In this document: positions 1-12,500 of the stretch, in pieces
Numbering within the stretch: position 1 is the first letter of the stretch
Layout: each line of letters starts with the position of its first letter
DNA from: Chrysaora quinquecirrha
Taxonomy: Eukaryota; Cnidaria; Scyphozoa; Semaeostomeae; Pelagiidae
Direction of reading: 5' to 3'
Assembly (NCBI GenBank): GCA_014526335.1
Contig: JACTAT010000029.1
Location: 5,527,913 to 5,591,912 of the forward strand
Length of the DNA: 64,000 nt
Notes under the pieces: model-generated
What the model was told of the DNA's origin: nothing
Database searches by the model: none
Seen by the model: the letters and a program-made list of their open reading frames with translations, nothing else
Program-made: the position numbers and the translations under genes

Positions 1-89
1 AATGAAACTTTTCCTAACACATGACAAGTGAACGAATGTCCTTCGCATGTATTCACCACTGCGGTGGTTGTTTGGTAGCTTAGAACTGT

Positions 90-501
90 CTAATCAGTGT
101 CATCGATGAATTTTAAAGCCCGTAGTTGTTCAGATAACCAGTAATTCGTTTGGATATGAGTATTTACATTTTCAAAAACCCGTTTGTTTAATAAAGGTCC
201 GGTTAATCCGGGCTCGGTTAATTGAAGATGACTGTAGGGGGATAAATAAGTTACCGGGTTGTTTTGGGCTGGCATCTGGTTGAGAACGTTGAATCGAGGG
301 TGGTGCAATCCATTCTGTGTTAACATTTCCAGGAACCTTGCGGACTGGGCTGCCAATTGGCATTAGAGGCGATGATGTGGATATTTTTCTTTCTCTTGGG
401 GTAAACAAAGGCGTTGTAGTTGGACGAGTTTCAATCGCAGGCTGACATTTTGGTGGTTGCAAAGTTCGTACATCATTGCCAAAACCAGGCTTAGCCAAGA
501 C
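90..501 (-). CDS. CAD: CAD exon 32: linker between DHOase and aspartate transcarbamylase, 3' border uncertain
   Basis: After a ctag acceptor the frame opens at 501 with [17 protein letters not shown]. It continues through a Ser/Pro/Thr-rich stretch ([32 protein letters not shown]), as expected of the long, poorly conserved CAD linker. That frame stops at 172. A second frame, open from 356 to 90, contains [19 protein letters not shown], which looks like the end of a linker just before the transcarbamylase domain. The sequence therefore seems to change frame within the exon; two missing bases or one extra base would do this. Possible donors are GAAAAT followed by gtaaat, or AAACGG followed by gttttt, but neither is strong. 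The first part is well supported and the last 150 bases are not. Confidence 0.65.
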
Positions 502-3500
502 CTAGACAAACAAAGGAAAGTTTGAATTGTTTGGGAAGACACGGGTAAGTGGATGACAAGGACTCTGGTAACTTAGCTGAAACCAGTCTCAAGAGCCTTT
601 TGGCACAAACTTTCTACAAAGTCTAAGTGATTTTGAGACGCAATGCATCTAAGAGAAATAAGATTAATTTCTGTTTTAAAACAGATAGTATAAGATTGAG
701 AGAAGAGGAGAAAAGGCTAAAGAGCAGAAAGAGATATAACGTTGTAAGTAAGAAATTAGTCAACCTCCCCGAAGCAGTCATTCTGAATGATGGGGTAACC
801 TTGGATAAACGTGTAACAAGTGAGATGAAATGAAATATGAAGAAGTAAGAAAAGTTGGACTTCAGCACATGATCTTCTAGGTACAAAAAGTAAAAGTAAA
901 ACGAGTGAGCGATGGACAGCATCTTCCTGAAAGACCCAAGGACCTTGGGTATTGGGTGGTTATGAGACCAAAAGTTCTTGGAACTGGGTGTACTTTTTTG
1001 GCGTAATCTGTGGCCATAAGAAAGACATAAAGCTTTACCTAAATACGATTCAGCTTATACCTGCTGTGAACAATGATTTAAATGTCTGTAAACAGCGAGA
1101 AACAAAAACTTACTTTTCCATCGATAACAGCAAGTTCATTCCGTAAAACAACTCTACTGACTTTACCATGGATTTTCATGCCAGCAAATGGGGTCCATTT
1201 GGATTTAGTGTAAGGCATAAAATCTGGAACGGTCCATTCTTCATCAAGGTCGACTTCAACAAATGTATCTTTTTGCTCAGGCAAGCCGAAGATTCGGATC
1301 GGGTTTGTGTGAAGTCTCAGGATAATGTCCTGGATAAAGAGCATAGTTACAGGTTCAATTTAAGTACAGTGAAGTACAATCAAGTTAATGCTAAAATCTC
1401 CCAACTGATGTATAAGAGCTATCAGTTCCCTAAAGAAGAACTCCTTGGCTGTTGATGTCTCAGCCATTGACATTGTCCACAGTCTACATGACATCTTAGC
1501 TCAGCATCCGAGTTTGAAAGAACTGTATTGAAATTGGTTGTAATTCATTAAAGCTCGCCTTTGCACATTAGCCCGTCCATTGAACCGAGAGCCTATCGGT
1601 ATAGAAACAGATCCACTTTTTGGGTTTTATTTTATGCATAAACTGGAAAATGCATTGATGGGGCAAAATGTTCTACAAAGTTAAAAAAAATCTCTACAAG
1701 AAATATATTCGCTTAACTGAAATTTCAAAGCTACAAAAACAAATCAACAACGACCAATTAATCTGCCAGACAATTAATCAATCAATCAGTCAATCAACCA
1801 GTCAATCAACCAATCAATCAGTTAATTAACCAGTCAATCAACATATCAATCAGCTAATTAGCCAGTTAATCAGTCAGTCAACCAATCAATCAACCAATCA
1901 ACCAATCAATTAACCAGTCAATCAACCAATCAATCAGCTAATTAACCAGTTAATCAGTCAGTCAACCAATCAATCAACCAATCAACCAATCAATTAACCA
2001 GTCAATCAACCAATCAATCAGCTAATTAACCAGTTAATCAGTCAGTCAACCAATCAATCAACCAGTCAATCAACCAATCAATCAGTTAATTAAGCAGTCA
2101 ATCAGTCAGTTAATCGACCAATCAAGACAAATCAGTCAACCTGACTCAACATCGCTTTCGATTGTCGACACAACAGTGTAGTACGTAACTAAAGAAAGGC
2201 GTTTAATCAACCATCCCCACCTTCAAAGTCAGTCTCCCTTCATGTACTGCGTTCAGAAGCAAAGGCAGCATAGTCTCTAAGCCTGGAAATCCGGGTGGAG
2301 CCTTCTCAGAGTCCTTTTCTTCAACCGAATGTGGTGCTATGGAAAAACCAATTAAGATTAACCAAAATAGTGAATTTCCTAACACATATACAGCACAATA
2401 CACTACTTAAGTTTGTACAGTGTACACGTCTTGTGATAATCATAAACAAGTATATGCCTTTTGATACATTTAAAGAATGTAATTCCCAAATTAATTTCTT
2501 AAGATAAACTGAATGTATTACCTTTAGATAAACAGTTAGCAAATTTCATTTTTCATTTTGACTGCCATTTTGGAGAGCAAGACAAAAGTCAGTGAAGCTG
2601 GTGATTGACGTTACCTATTGTTCTTGTCCCCCAAAATGTGCCTATCTATGATTAACACGTGGAAGTTGCCCATTAAAAAGGAATATGCAAATGAAGGAAG
2701 TAGTAGTAGCTTGTAATCTATGATATTCCTACCATGGTCAGTAGCAAAACAGTCGATGATATCCATATTCTCCCAAAGAGCCTGTTGATCTTCAAATGAA
2801 CATAATTCTGGTTTAACTCGGCTTCTTGTTGGTCCGAGTTTTGATTCATCATCTTTACATAAAAACAAATGATGTGGTGCGACTTCGCAAGTGACTTTAA
2901 GGCCTTTCTCTTTTGCAGCTCTGATAACAAGTATCTATTTAAGATAAAGAAGTCATCATTGATTTTAATCGATACCCAAGTCTTTGTGATTTGGATATTG
3001 AATTGAATTGCTGGACGCCAAAACAAACGACTTGTAGTTTTACAGGTCTGAAATTTGTCTTGCGCGAAAAATAGGTCAGTGAAAAGGTGGGAGGGTATTA
3101 ACTCAAAACGAATTTCATGTCTGTAAATAGACCTTTTTAAAGAGGTCTTGGTCGGCGCGACATTCTTCTGGAAAATGGTAGATATGTTGAGTAAGGGAAT
3201 CCTCTCCACGTGCAAAGACCAGAATTGCAGTCATTTCAGGAGAGATATTCCAGAAAATTTTGCTTCAAATTCACCTTTAATGGGAGTTAAAGTGAAAGAA
3301 AGGTTTCAAGTACCAGTTTATGTGCTCTAGGAGGCATTTAATCAAGTATTTTCCTTTTTTGTGAGTTACTTGCATCTTGTTTCGTGATTTTCTTCAGATA
3401 TTCATAAACATTTAATGTCACAGATTCCTTTTCTCTCTCAATCTTCCATTATCCATGAATTAGAAGTAAAATCTACTGCACTACATATTCTAAAGCGGCT

Positions 3501-6500
3501 GCAATAAGGGTCGTTTCACGTGGAGAGGATTCCCTTACTCAATATATCTACAATATTCCAATGGTTAATCTGTTCCCTAATACTTATCCCTAGTCTTATA
3601 GAAAAGAGAAAAGGACAAAAACCAAAACATTACTACGGCCTATTGGATTCTGTCAGAATACTTGCCGCGAATACTGTCAAAAATAAATATAGAAGGAACC
3701 CCAGAAGAAGCAAATTTCAAATGACTGACAAACAGTGTTGGAACGTTTGGCTGGGGTCTCAGAAGAAAGACAAGAAAGCAACAGTTAAACAAAAATAAAT
3801 GTAAATATTTCCAAACCTCCTCTTTCCTTGCAACATGAGCAATGTGAACTGGACGATCGTAGAGCTGTGACATAAGAATAACAGCTGCCGTAGTGCTTGC
3901 TTCAGCGTGGGCAACAAGAGGATATTGGTTTGGCCAATGTTTGAAATGCTATAACAAATAAACAGATAACATTGTCATAGTATAGCTTTGGGCGCAAAGC
4001 GTGCCAACAGCTTTTCTTTGCACTTTTCAAAAACATCACGCCATACATTTTGTTGTAAAGCAGTGAGGCAGTAACGCTGCAAAGCGACGAGAAGACGAAG
4101 CAAAAAGACGAATATTTTGTTACTTTTGCTAGTCAAGACATATTTTTGGATGTGGCCAAACGGCCAAACATTCTTTGTAAAGCAAATTTGAAATGTTTGA
4201 CCAACAATGTTTCATCGTTTGGTCAGGAACTTGGAAAGCTGGTATCCGCTACTTCAAACTCTTGAACGAGACAGACTTGCTTCTACAGTTATAATCGCAT
4301 TGGTATTATAAATTAATATGTCCCAGGCAACTAACGTAGCCTGCGCTCAGACTCAAACTGCCAAAATCATCTGATCTAATTTGATCAGTTTGTATCTGTG
4401 CACAGGTTAGCTAAACGTAACTACTTGAACCTGACAACATTCCAGATACTAAATGCAAAATATATAACAACGGTATAAATATATTCGAACTTATCAAAGC
4501 TGACACCGTATTAGGCATGACAGTTATCACTTATCAGGACAAGTCTTTGATATTTAGTAGGGCAACGTTTCGGGAGAGATCAGTCTCCCATCATCTGGCA
4601 ATGAGAAATGTGGTTTCTCTCTTATTCTCCTGACACTTTGCCCCAATAAATATCAAAGGCTTGTCATGATAAGTGGTGACTTTCATATCTAATACGGTAT
4701 ATAACAGCGGGTTCAGCATCAAAATAAAGCAAAACTAGCATACTAACCATCATCCACTGGGTTAAGTCAGGCATTTTGAGCGTCGAATATGTGTCATTTA
4801 AATACATTTTCAAACCAGCTGTCGCGTGGCTAAATTCAGTTATCAATTCGGCATTATTTGGTCCAGCTCCTGCATACAGTGCATAATCACATCTTGCACC
4901 TTCTCGTGCACACTAAAATGTAATAGAAGATAGGAATGTCAACGAGTCTGATGCAGAAAGTATACCAAAACTTTTCAGCAAAAGCTCATAAAAACTCAAA
5001 ACCTAACAGAATAAGGCTGAATGACGAAACCGGAAAAAAGATTTGAAGAAATTTAAGCGGCAGATGGAAACGCTTAGACTTATTAAATGAGTCGTACTCT
5101 TTTCAAAAAGCAACAGTCCCCTTTGAACAATCACAATAACCTTGTTGCTGTTTGCTTCATAGTTCCCACTCTGAGGAAACATATGTATGTTCTTGTAGAT
5201 GTTAGAAGCTGTTTCCGAAAGAGTTGGAGAAAGGTGATACGTCTAGGAAACGCCAATAAGACTAATTTGGAAATAAGGCGTGGAACATGGGAAGGTGAAC
5301 TGACCCAAGTTTGCAAACAAAACTGAAAATATACGACAAAGTAGATCTTGACAATGTAGCTTCCAGAAATCATTATCAGCTTTCAAGATGTAACTTAAGT
5401 TTACTTGGGCTTTTAATTACTGAGTTTGAATGACGAGTAGACCGTAAGAAAAAAAGTGGATAGCTCCGTTAAGGCAAAAGCGTTTCAAATCACTGTGAGC
5501 AGAAAAAAGCGAAGGATGTTGATTGCAGCTCGAGGTATACTAAAAACGGGCAATTTCAACAGTAGGCAAAGAAAATTTCCATACTCTCTAAAAGAACTTG
5601 GCAATAAGGTGAAGTAGTTGTATTTAGTCTTGAAACACAAAGAATTTAAACATTATCAATGCTCCAAACAATATAGTAAAGTAGCTACTTTATAGTTTTA
5701 CTTGGTCTCTTAAATCAACTGCAGTTACAACATAATGACAATGAGAAACAGAGTTTTATATACCTTTTGTGCAAGCTCAAACGCATGTGCATCAGTAATA
5801 GTTGGTTTCGTATTTGGCATGCATAATACCATAGTGATACCACCAGCCAATGCAGCAGCAGTTCCTGATGGGAAATCTTCCTTATACGTTGCACCGGGTT
5901 CTCGCATGTGCACGTGAACATCAATCAATGCGGGCAATCTGACAATACTGCCAGATGATATGCAGTCAATGTTGGTTTTTACTCTCGCCTTTGTGCCAAT
6001 TCGGTTGATCGCCTGCAAAAGCAAAGAAAAGTCGTCAGAATTTAGATTGAAAAGAGAATTAATGACTTTCTCTTACTCAAACTAGAAAAGGTGAAGATTT
6101 TCTCCATAAAAAGGGTGTAGTCCCGGTTGTGCAAAAAAACCGAACAAAAACAGTACAAAACAAAATATAACACGTCGAATTTTTATGGAGCAAAATTTTC
6201 TTAACAAGTTATTCATCCCTAGCTTCTCATGATGGTGAAAAAATTTTGCAGCCATATACCATAAAAGCCAAAGCCTCTTTTTATAGCCAAAACTGTTATT
6301 ATGAGATAACGAATTTGCCGGCGTATTCTGGTAACAAAATGCCATATCAGCCAAACTAATCTTAGGGTATTATCCTCAGTTCTTCATTATATTACAACAG
6401 AATTTCTAGATGACGTAAATAGGATATCGAAACAGAGTATGCCTAAAATCGTATAAGAAAGAGCTTAGAATCTCCAACCAAACCTAGACTAATTTTTAAC

Positions 6501-9500
6501 GCAATGATCAGTTGATCATCAACGTATACCCCAAATGACCTGCCTTTTGGAAGTTTCAGACATCTAAAGATACTTTTCATAGCAACTTGGGGACTTCAAA
6601 TTGCGCCATTGATTCTTAAGTATTCAAGATAGAAAGCAGCTCGCCCTAGCCCAGGGTGTAAAGCTGTGGCTAAATTAGGACACATGTCACGCGCAACATT
6701 GCATTTGACGTGTCTCCCCGGTGGCTAAACATGCGAGTGACAAGCTAGAAACATGTCCCCCGAGTCGCGGAGACAAGAAATGTTTCTATTGTCTCCCAAA
6801 AACATTTGAATGTCTCTCGCTACTAATTTTGTCGCGCTACAAAGTTTCCGAGGTGGCTAAACTGGGAGACATCGAGGGGACATGTCGGGCACGACAAGTG
6901 GTCCTAGTTTAGCAGGCCTTAAGGATAAGAAATTGAAACATTGACAAACCTCAATGAAAATCTTGGCACATTTAATATCAGTAATAAGTGGTATGGAGTA
7001 ATCAATAGCCATTCTTCTGGTTCTGTAACCATGAGTAATAAAATGCGATTTTTTTCTTGCACAACCAGATCTCATTGGGATGTTAATAACAAGGTCAAAT
7101 TTGTTCTTTGTTAGGTATTCTTGTATGCTTTCCTCACGACCTTCATCTCCGTTTTCTTCAAATGGCCAATCCACTGTTTGGATCTTGAAAGAAAATATAA
7201 AGAGAGTTAATGTAGAATTATACTCAATGGAAAGACAAGTTCTCTGTGACTCTGAGTTTCATGCTTGCGCATTCGTCAGACAGACTATACTAATCTATTG
7301 CTTTGTACTTACGTATATTGAGCACAGAGTCAGGAAAAAGTTACGGTCACACGGTCATTGACAGGAGGAAGGTCCAGTAGAACAATAGACAATATTTTGC
7401 CCACCCAAAAACGCCTATTTGTCATTGTTAAGCGAGGAAGGTTTCCAGCTAGGGGTATTTTTGTCTGGAGGAAGGTTGAACACTTTTCTGGACTGATTGA
7501 GCACTATAGTCAGAATAGGCATACTCATCTAGAGTTGTATGTGTATAAAGATAGTTACAGTCTAGTCACTGATGTTGGTTGTTATACCATTCAAGCTGCA
7601 AATCAGGGCCTATTTTAAGGAAACTTTCCAAGACCACATTTAGGAGGTTCTACGGTGCATAAAATTTCAACATTCCGTACAAGTCGCATGCAATGGTGCT
7701 GCAACCAGTGTTGTAGAGCAGGATAAATCAAAGAATTGGGCTCTACCTCAGTAAAGAATTTTAAGAACTTATCCTGACACACTATGTGCACAGTGCACCA
7801 GAGGTGTGCCCATTAAGGGTGTGGTCTGGGGGCATACTCCCCAGAAAAATGTCGAAAATACTACCTCCAGATCTCCATTACTACGATTCAAGCTGCAAGT
7901 CATTGAGCAGTGATCATTAATCATTGGTCAAAGTCACTTCTGGATGATCACATCAATAGCCCCCAAAGAGGGTGTACTCTCGGAAAAGCGGCCAGGTATC
8001 TGCCCTCATGTGGATGGGTTTGTCTTCAAAGTGTCCTTGTGTAAGACAAACAACGATTCCTTATGTAAGACAAACATCTTTACATAAGGCATCTAAAACT
8101 CTAAAAATGGCTGACTTGTATAACTCTAAAGTTTTAAAATTAATGCATCATGTTCACTTTAAAGCAAAAAACCTGGAAATAAAATGATAAGAAATATGGG
8201 TGCTCGACTTTGGAATAACTTCCCGGAGTCACTAAAACTAATATCTAATGGAAAGGCTTTTAGCAAAAAATTTAAGAACCTAACTTTTGAAAGCTACTAA
8301 CATCCTGGAAAAAAAATGACCAGCGAACAGAGATGAGAAAACCTTATTTCCTTTTTCAGAATATTAGAAAAATTTGTTATTTGGGTTAAAGATTATTTCC
8401 TTAAGACTAAAATTAAGACTTACTTTTAAGGTGGGTGGCTGTGCGTAGTCAATAAACGACAAGATAAGGGTAAAACGTTTAAAATACAAATACCCTTACC
8501 TTGATGCCTTGGGAGCTGTAATAATCACCAGTTCCCATACTTGCATACAGTTCATAGCCAAGCTTCTGCAAAGTCTCTACGTATGGTAGCAACTCCATCT
8601 TTGCCTACAGAAAAATAAACCGTCACTTAATTTCATCGATCGATATATATCAGGGAATCTGCCTCACTCACATTGACAATGAAATGAGAAATTTTTCTCG
8701 CACTACCCGCGAAAATTAGAAAGACGATATTCACACGTATACCCTTCCCCCCCCCCATTTAGATTTATTCAGACCTGTGTTTGAAAGGTTCCCTGATAAG
8801 TAACTGACAAAGATCACAGAGCGACACATTTGGAAATGACGTCTATTTACATTCAAGACGTATTATACCACGTTTGTATAAGCATGTCAAAGCTTTCTGT
8901 ATAGCAAAAGACGGTGGAAACATCGGCCAGCCAAATATGTTTCCGCTGTTTTTCGCTATCATGGAGTTTTGCGCATCTCAACGACTCTTCAAAGCTTTTA
9001 ATTGCTATTTAGAAGCTGCATGCAAACTAAAGCTATGGCAAAACTAGGCGACATGTCGCGAACGGCATAGTATTTGGTGGGTCTCTCAGAGTGGCTTAAC
9101 ATGCGAGTGACAAGTAAGCAACATGTCCCCCAAGTCACAGCGACAAGAAATGTTTCTGTTGTCTCCCAGAAACATGTGCATGTCTCTCGCTACAATTTGT
9201 GGCGAGCTACAAAGTTTCCGAGGTGGCAAAACTGGGAAACAACGAGGGGACATGTGCTGTGTGACAATGTCGGGCGTGACATGTCTCCTAGTTTAGCCAG
9301 GCCTTAAAGGTATGACTTACCTTAAAGCTACCAACAGTCAACAAAATGCTTTTCTTTGGTATTCTAAATCCAGTGCTAGTGAGTGCTTTGAGGTAAGCCT
9401 CGTATCGATCTTCGCCAAAACAAGCGACCTCGCCTGTACTTGCCATCTCAACGCCAAGCATAAAGTCAGCACCAGATAGACGAGAGAATGAGAACTGTGG

Positions 9501-12500
9501 AACCTGAAGAAAAATAAATAAAAAAGGGTATAAAATACCACAAATGCTTAACTATTAGAAATTCATTACATGACCTGTATGATCAGAGAGGAATGGAATT
9601 GTCATTGGCTCTCTGATCATGAATTCCTGGGTTTATATCTCATTGGTTTTGGTATGCCATTAGTGGATAAATCCTATTTCGAAATCAAGGAAAATTATCG
9701 TATTATATTACGAAATTATCGTGAAAAAACTGATGGGTTTATAAAGCTTGACTTTTGTCAACGTTGCCGAGATGAAATTACCAGTAGCAAAGACGTCGAC
9801 ATGTGCCGAAACTGCAACCTGGTTCTGTCAGATAAACCTCTACTTAATAAGCTGGCCACAGATTATGCAGGGAAGTCCTATATGTTTTAAAAGGAACGCC
9901 TTTATAAGGAACTTTAAGGAACTATCAAGGCTCGGATGAAAAACTAAGCATCACTTTTATCAAGAACAAGATAGTTGGTAAAATAAATAACAGAATAACA
10001 ATGAATTCCCCAAAAGACCAAGACTCCGTTTAAATTTAAAGTTAAAAAACGATGCAAGTTTAAAACAATTTGTTCTGGAAGTTAGTATTCAAGAGTACTT
10101 CACAACAAGGAAAAATATGAGGAACTTTTAGCCTCGTTCTGTTGAAAATTAAGGAACTTCAGCCGCAACTCAGACCAAAGGTTCCTTATAAAAATTGTGT
10201 AGTCGTCTCCATGACGTTCTTATTTCTAATTCTTATTAAAACCATCCTTTTGTCATGATAATTGCAAAATTAAGCAATGATCCTATAATTTCATTATTAA
10301 TTAACTACAAAGTTACTTACTTTGACTCCAACTCGCTGACACTTATCCATGACTTCAAACGCAGATTCAACACCAGCACCAACGATTACTCGTGTGGCTA
10401 ATGCAATGAAATCAAAGTTCAATGTCTTTGATACAAATGGAAACGATCTTGATGCTCTTAAATTGCATTCAATTACTTTCAATTGGTTGTCCTAGAAAGA
10501 TGAGAAATGTTTTAGAAAGATTACAATTATAATGGCCTAGAAAGTATAATATGTGCCAAGGTTTCAGGCAGGTGGATGACAATGTTTAGAAAAACTAATG
10601 TTCTAAGACCTGAACAAACGGCCAAACATTTTCTTTGGCAAGAAAATTTCAGATGTTTGATTGACAAACAATGTTTGCTCTTCTGGCCAATACCTTATGT
10701 TAATGCTTATAAAATTTACTGAACTCTTTGACCATCGAATAACGGTTAAGCAAAATACTCTCTGGTGAGAATAACATTTCATAGAGTGCGAAAGAAAATA
10801 TAAAACGTTATTATTTGTATAAGGAACAGAAAGTGCGAAGGAAAAGAAAGACAGAAGTACGAAAGAAAAGATAACCGTTACTATTTGTATAAGGAAGACC
10901 TTTGTCAGGAACTCGAGACTAATATTCCCAACAAATTGAAGAATTTCTATCGAGGCTTGGGTGAAAAATTAAGAATAACTTCTTTCAAGAACAAGACAGT
11001 TTTAACAACTAAATACGCGAATAACAACATATTTCCCATCGTACGTACTTCTCCATAAGATTCCATTTATAATTAAAGGTAGAAAATGAAGCAAGTTAAA
11101 ATGAATTTCCTCTAAAGATTCATATCAAAACATAGACTATTTCACGACAAGGAACAGTATAAGAAACTTTCAGCCTTATTGTACCGAAAATTAAGGAACT
11201 CCAGCCTCAACCCAGACCAAAGGTTCTTTATATACAAAACGTAAAATAAAACTAACCTTAGCAATAAGTTGCATATTGAAAGGTCCACTGATGTTCAATG
11301 CGTCAGCAACTAGGAAACAAACTTGTTTGATTTTTCCCAGCGTTTCTTGATTGATTTGTCTTGGTGGGCAAACAAGAGTAGCGTCACCAGAATGTACTCC
11401 AGCCAATTCAACATGCTCTGACACTGCAAAGCTTACCACTTCTCCGTTAGCAGCAACGGCATCAACATCAATTTCCTATGAAAATTAATGCACATGCATG
11501 TATCGGGACCTCATCGAACAAGATCTCCAGGTGGAACTTAAAGAAAAGTCTAGACTTCGACTCTATAGATTGATTGCTTTGTCTAGACTCTTGACTTAAA
11601 TCAATCTAGGAAATTATGACCCTAGATATTTGGCAAACAATGGATCTATTTAAGCTGAAAATAGGCTTACGGAAAAAATTGATTTCGTAAGAGCGAGGTC
11701 TGTTGCATTATACCATTCGTGATTTATGGGTGGTATATATTTATACTCAGAATGGAATAACCCTGTTCCTTGGAGTACATGAGTTATCCCCCACTGGTCC
11801 CAAAACCTCAAAGTATTACCATAATGGACACAAAAGCGTGTTATTATATTATAATGGGTTGTGATGGGAGAAAAACGTGGCACCACTCAGGTTGAAAGCA
11901 AAATCACAATACGGTCTGTGTTTAGATACGGATTAAGGCTCTGACGTTAGGCCCTGGCCAAACAATCAAACATTGTTTGATAAACATTTGAAATTTGCAT
12001 GTCAAACAAAATGTTTTACAGTTAAGCCACGTCAGAAAACATTGTCCATCAAACATATTTGCCTGTGCAAAGTGTTTGTAAAATTTCAATGCTCAATAAA
12101 TTCTGCGTGTCAAGCAATGTGAAAGGGATGTGGCCAAACGTTGAAGCATTGTTTAAAGCACGAATTGTAAATGTTTATCAAACAATGTTTGATCATTTTG
12201 CCAGGGGCTTACATTTTACGTAATAATTAATGGTACTAGGGTTTTTTGGGGAAACCAGCACTTGTCCTTTATTAGCTGATATCATAAAACCAACCAAACA
12301 AAGCAATAGGGAAGCAAGTTTCCAAAGTTTCCAAAAACCCAGCGTCAAAGATCGCTGATCCTGCTAAACATTGATGTTGTGTGGATAATGAGACTTTCGT
12401 AATACAATTAGTGAGGTCTTACAGTTCTAAAAATGAGTGAGAGCATGTCTTAAATCCCACATGGACAACAATCCAAAAACAATCTATTGCAATTTGAATG

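Noticed and set aside
1755..2135. Regular short repeats resembling a CRISPR array
   Set aside because: Units are tetramers without unique spacers, and the locus is an intron of an animal gene.
11650..11886. A 78-codon minus-strand frame inside a CAD intron
   Set aside because: It lies between well-placed exons 20 and 21, with no homology and no splice logic.
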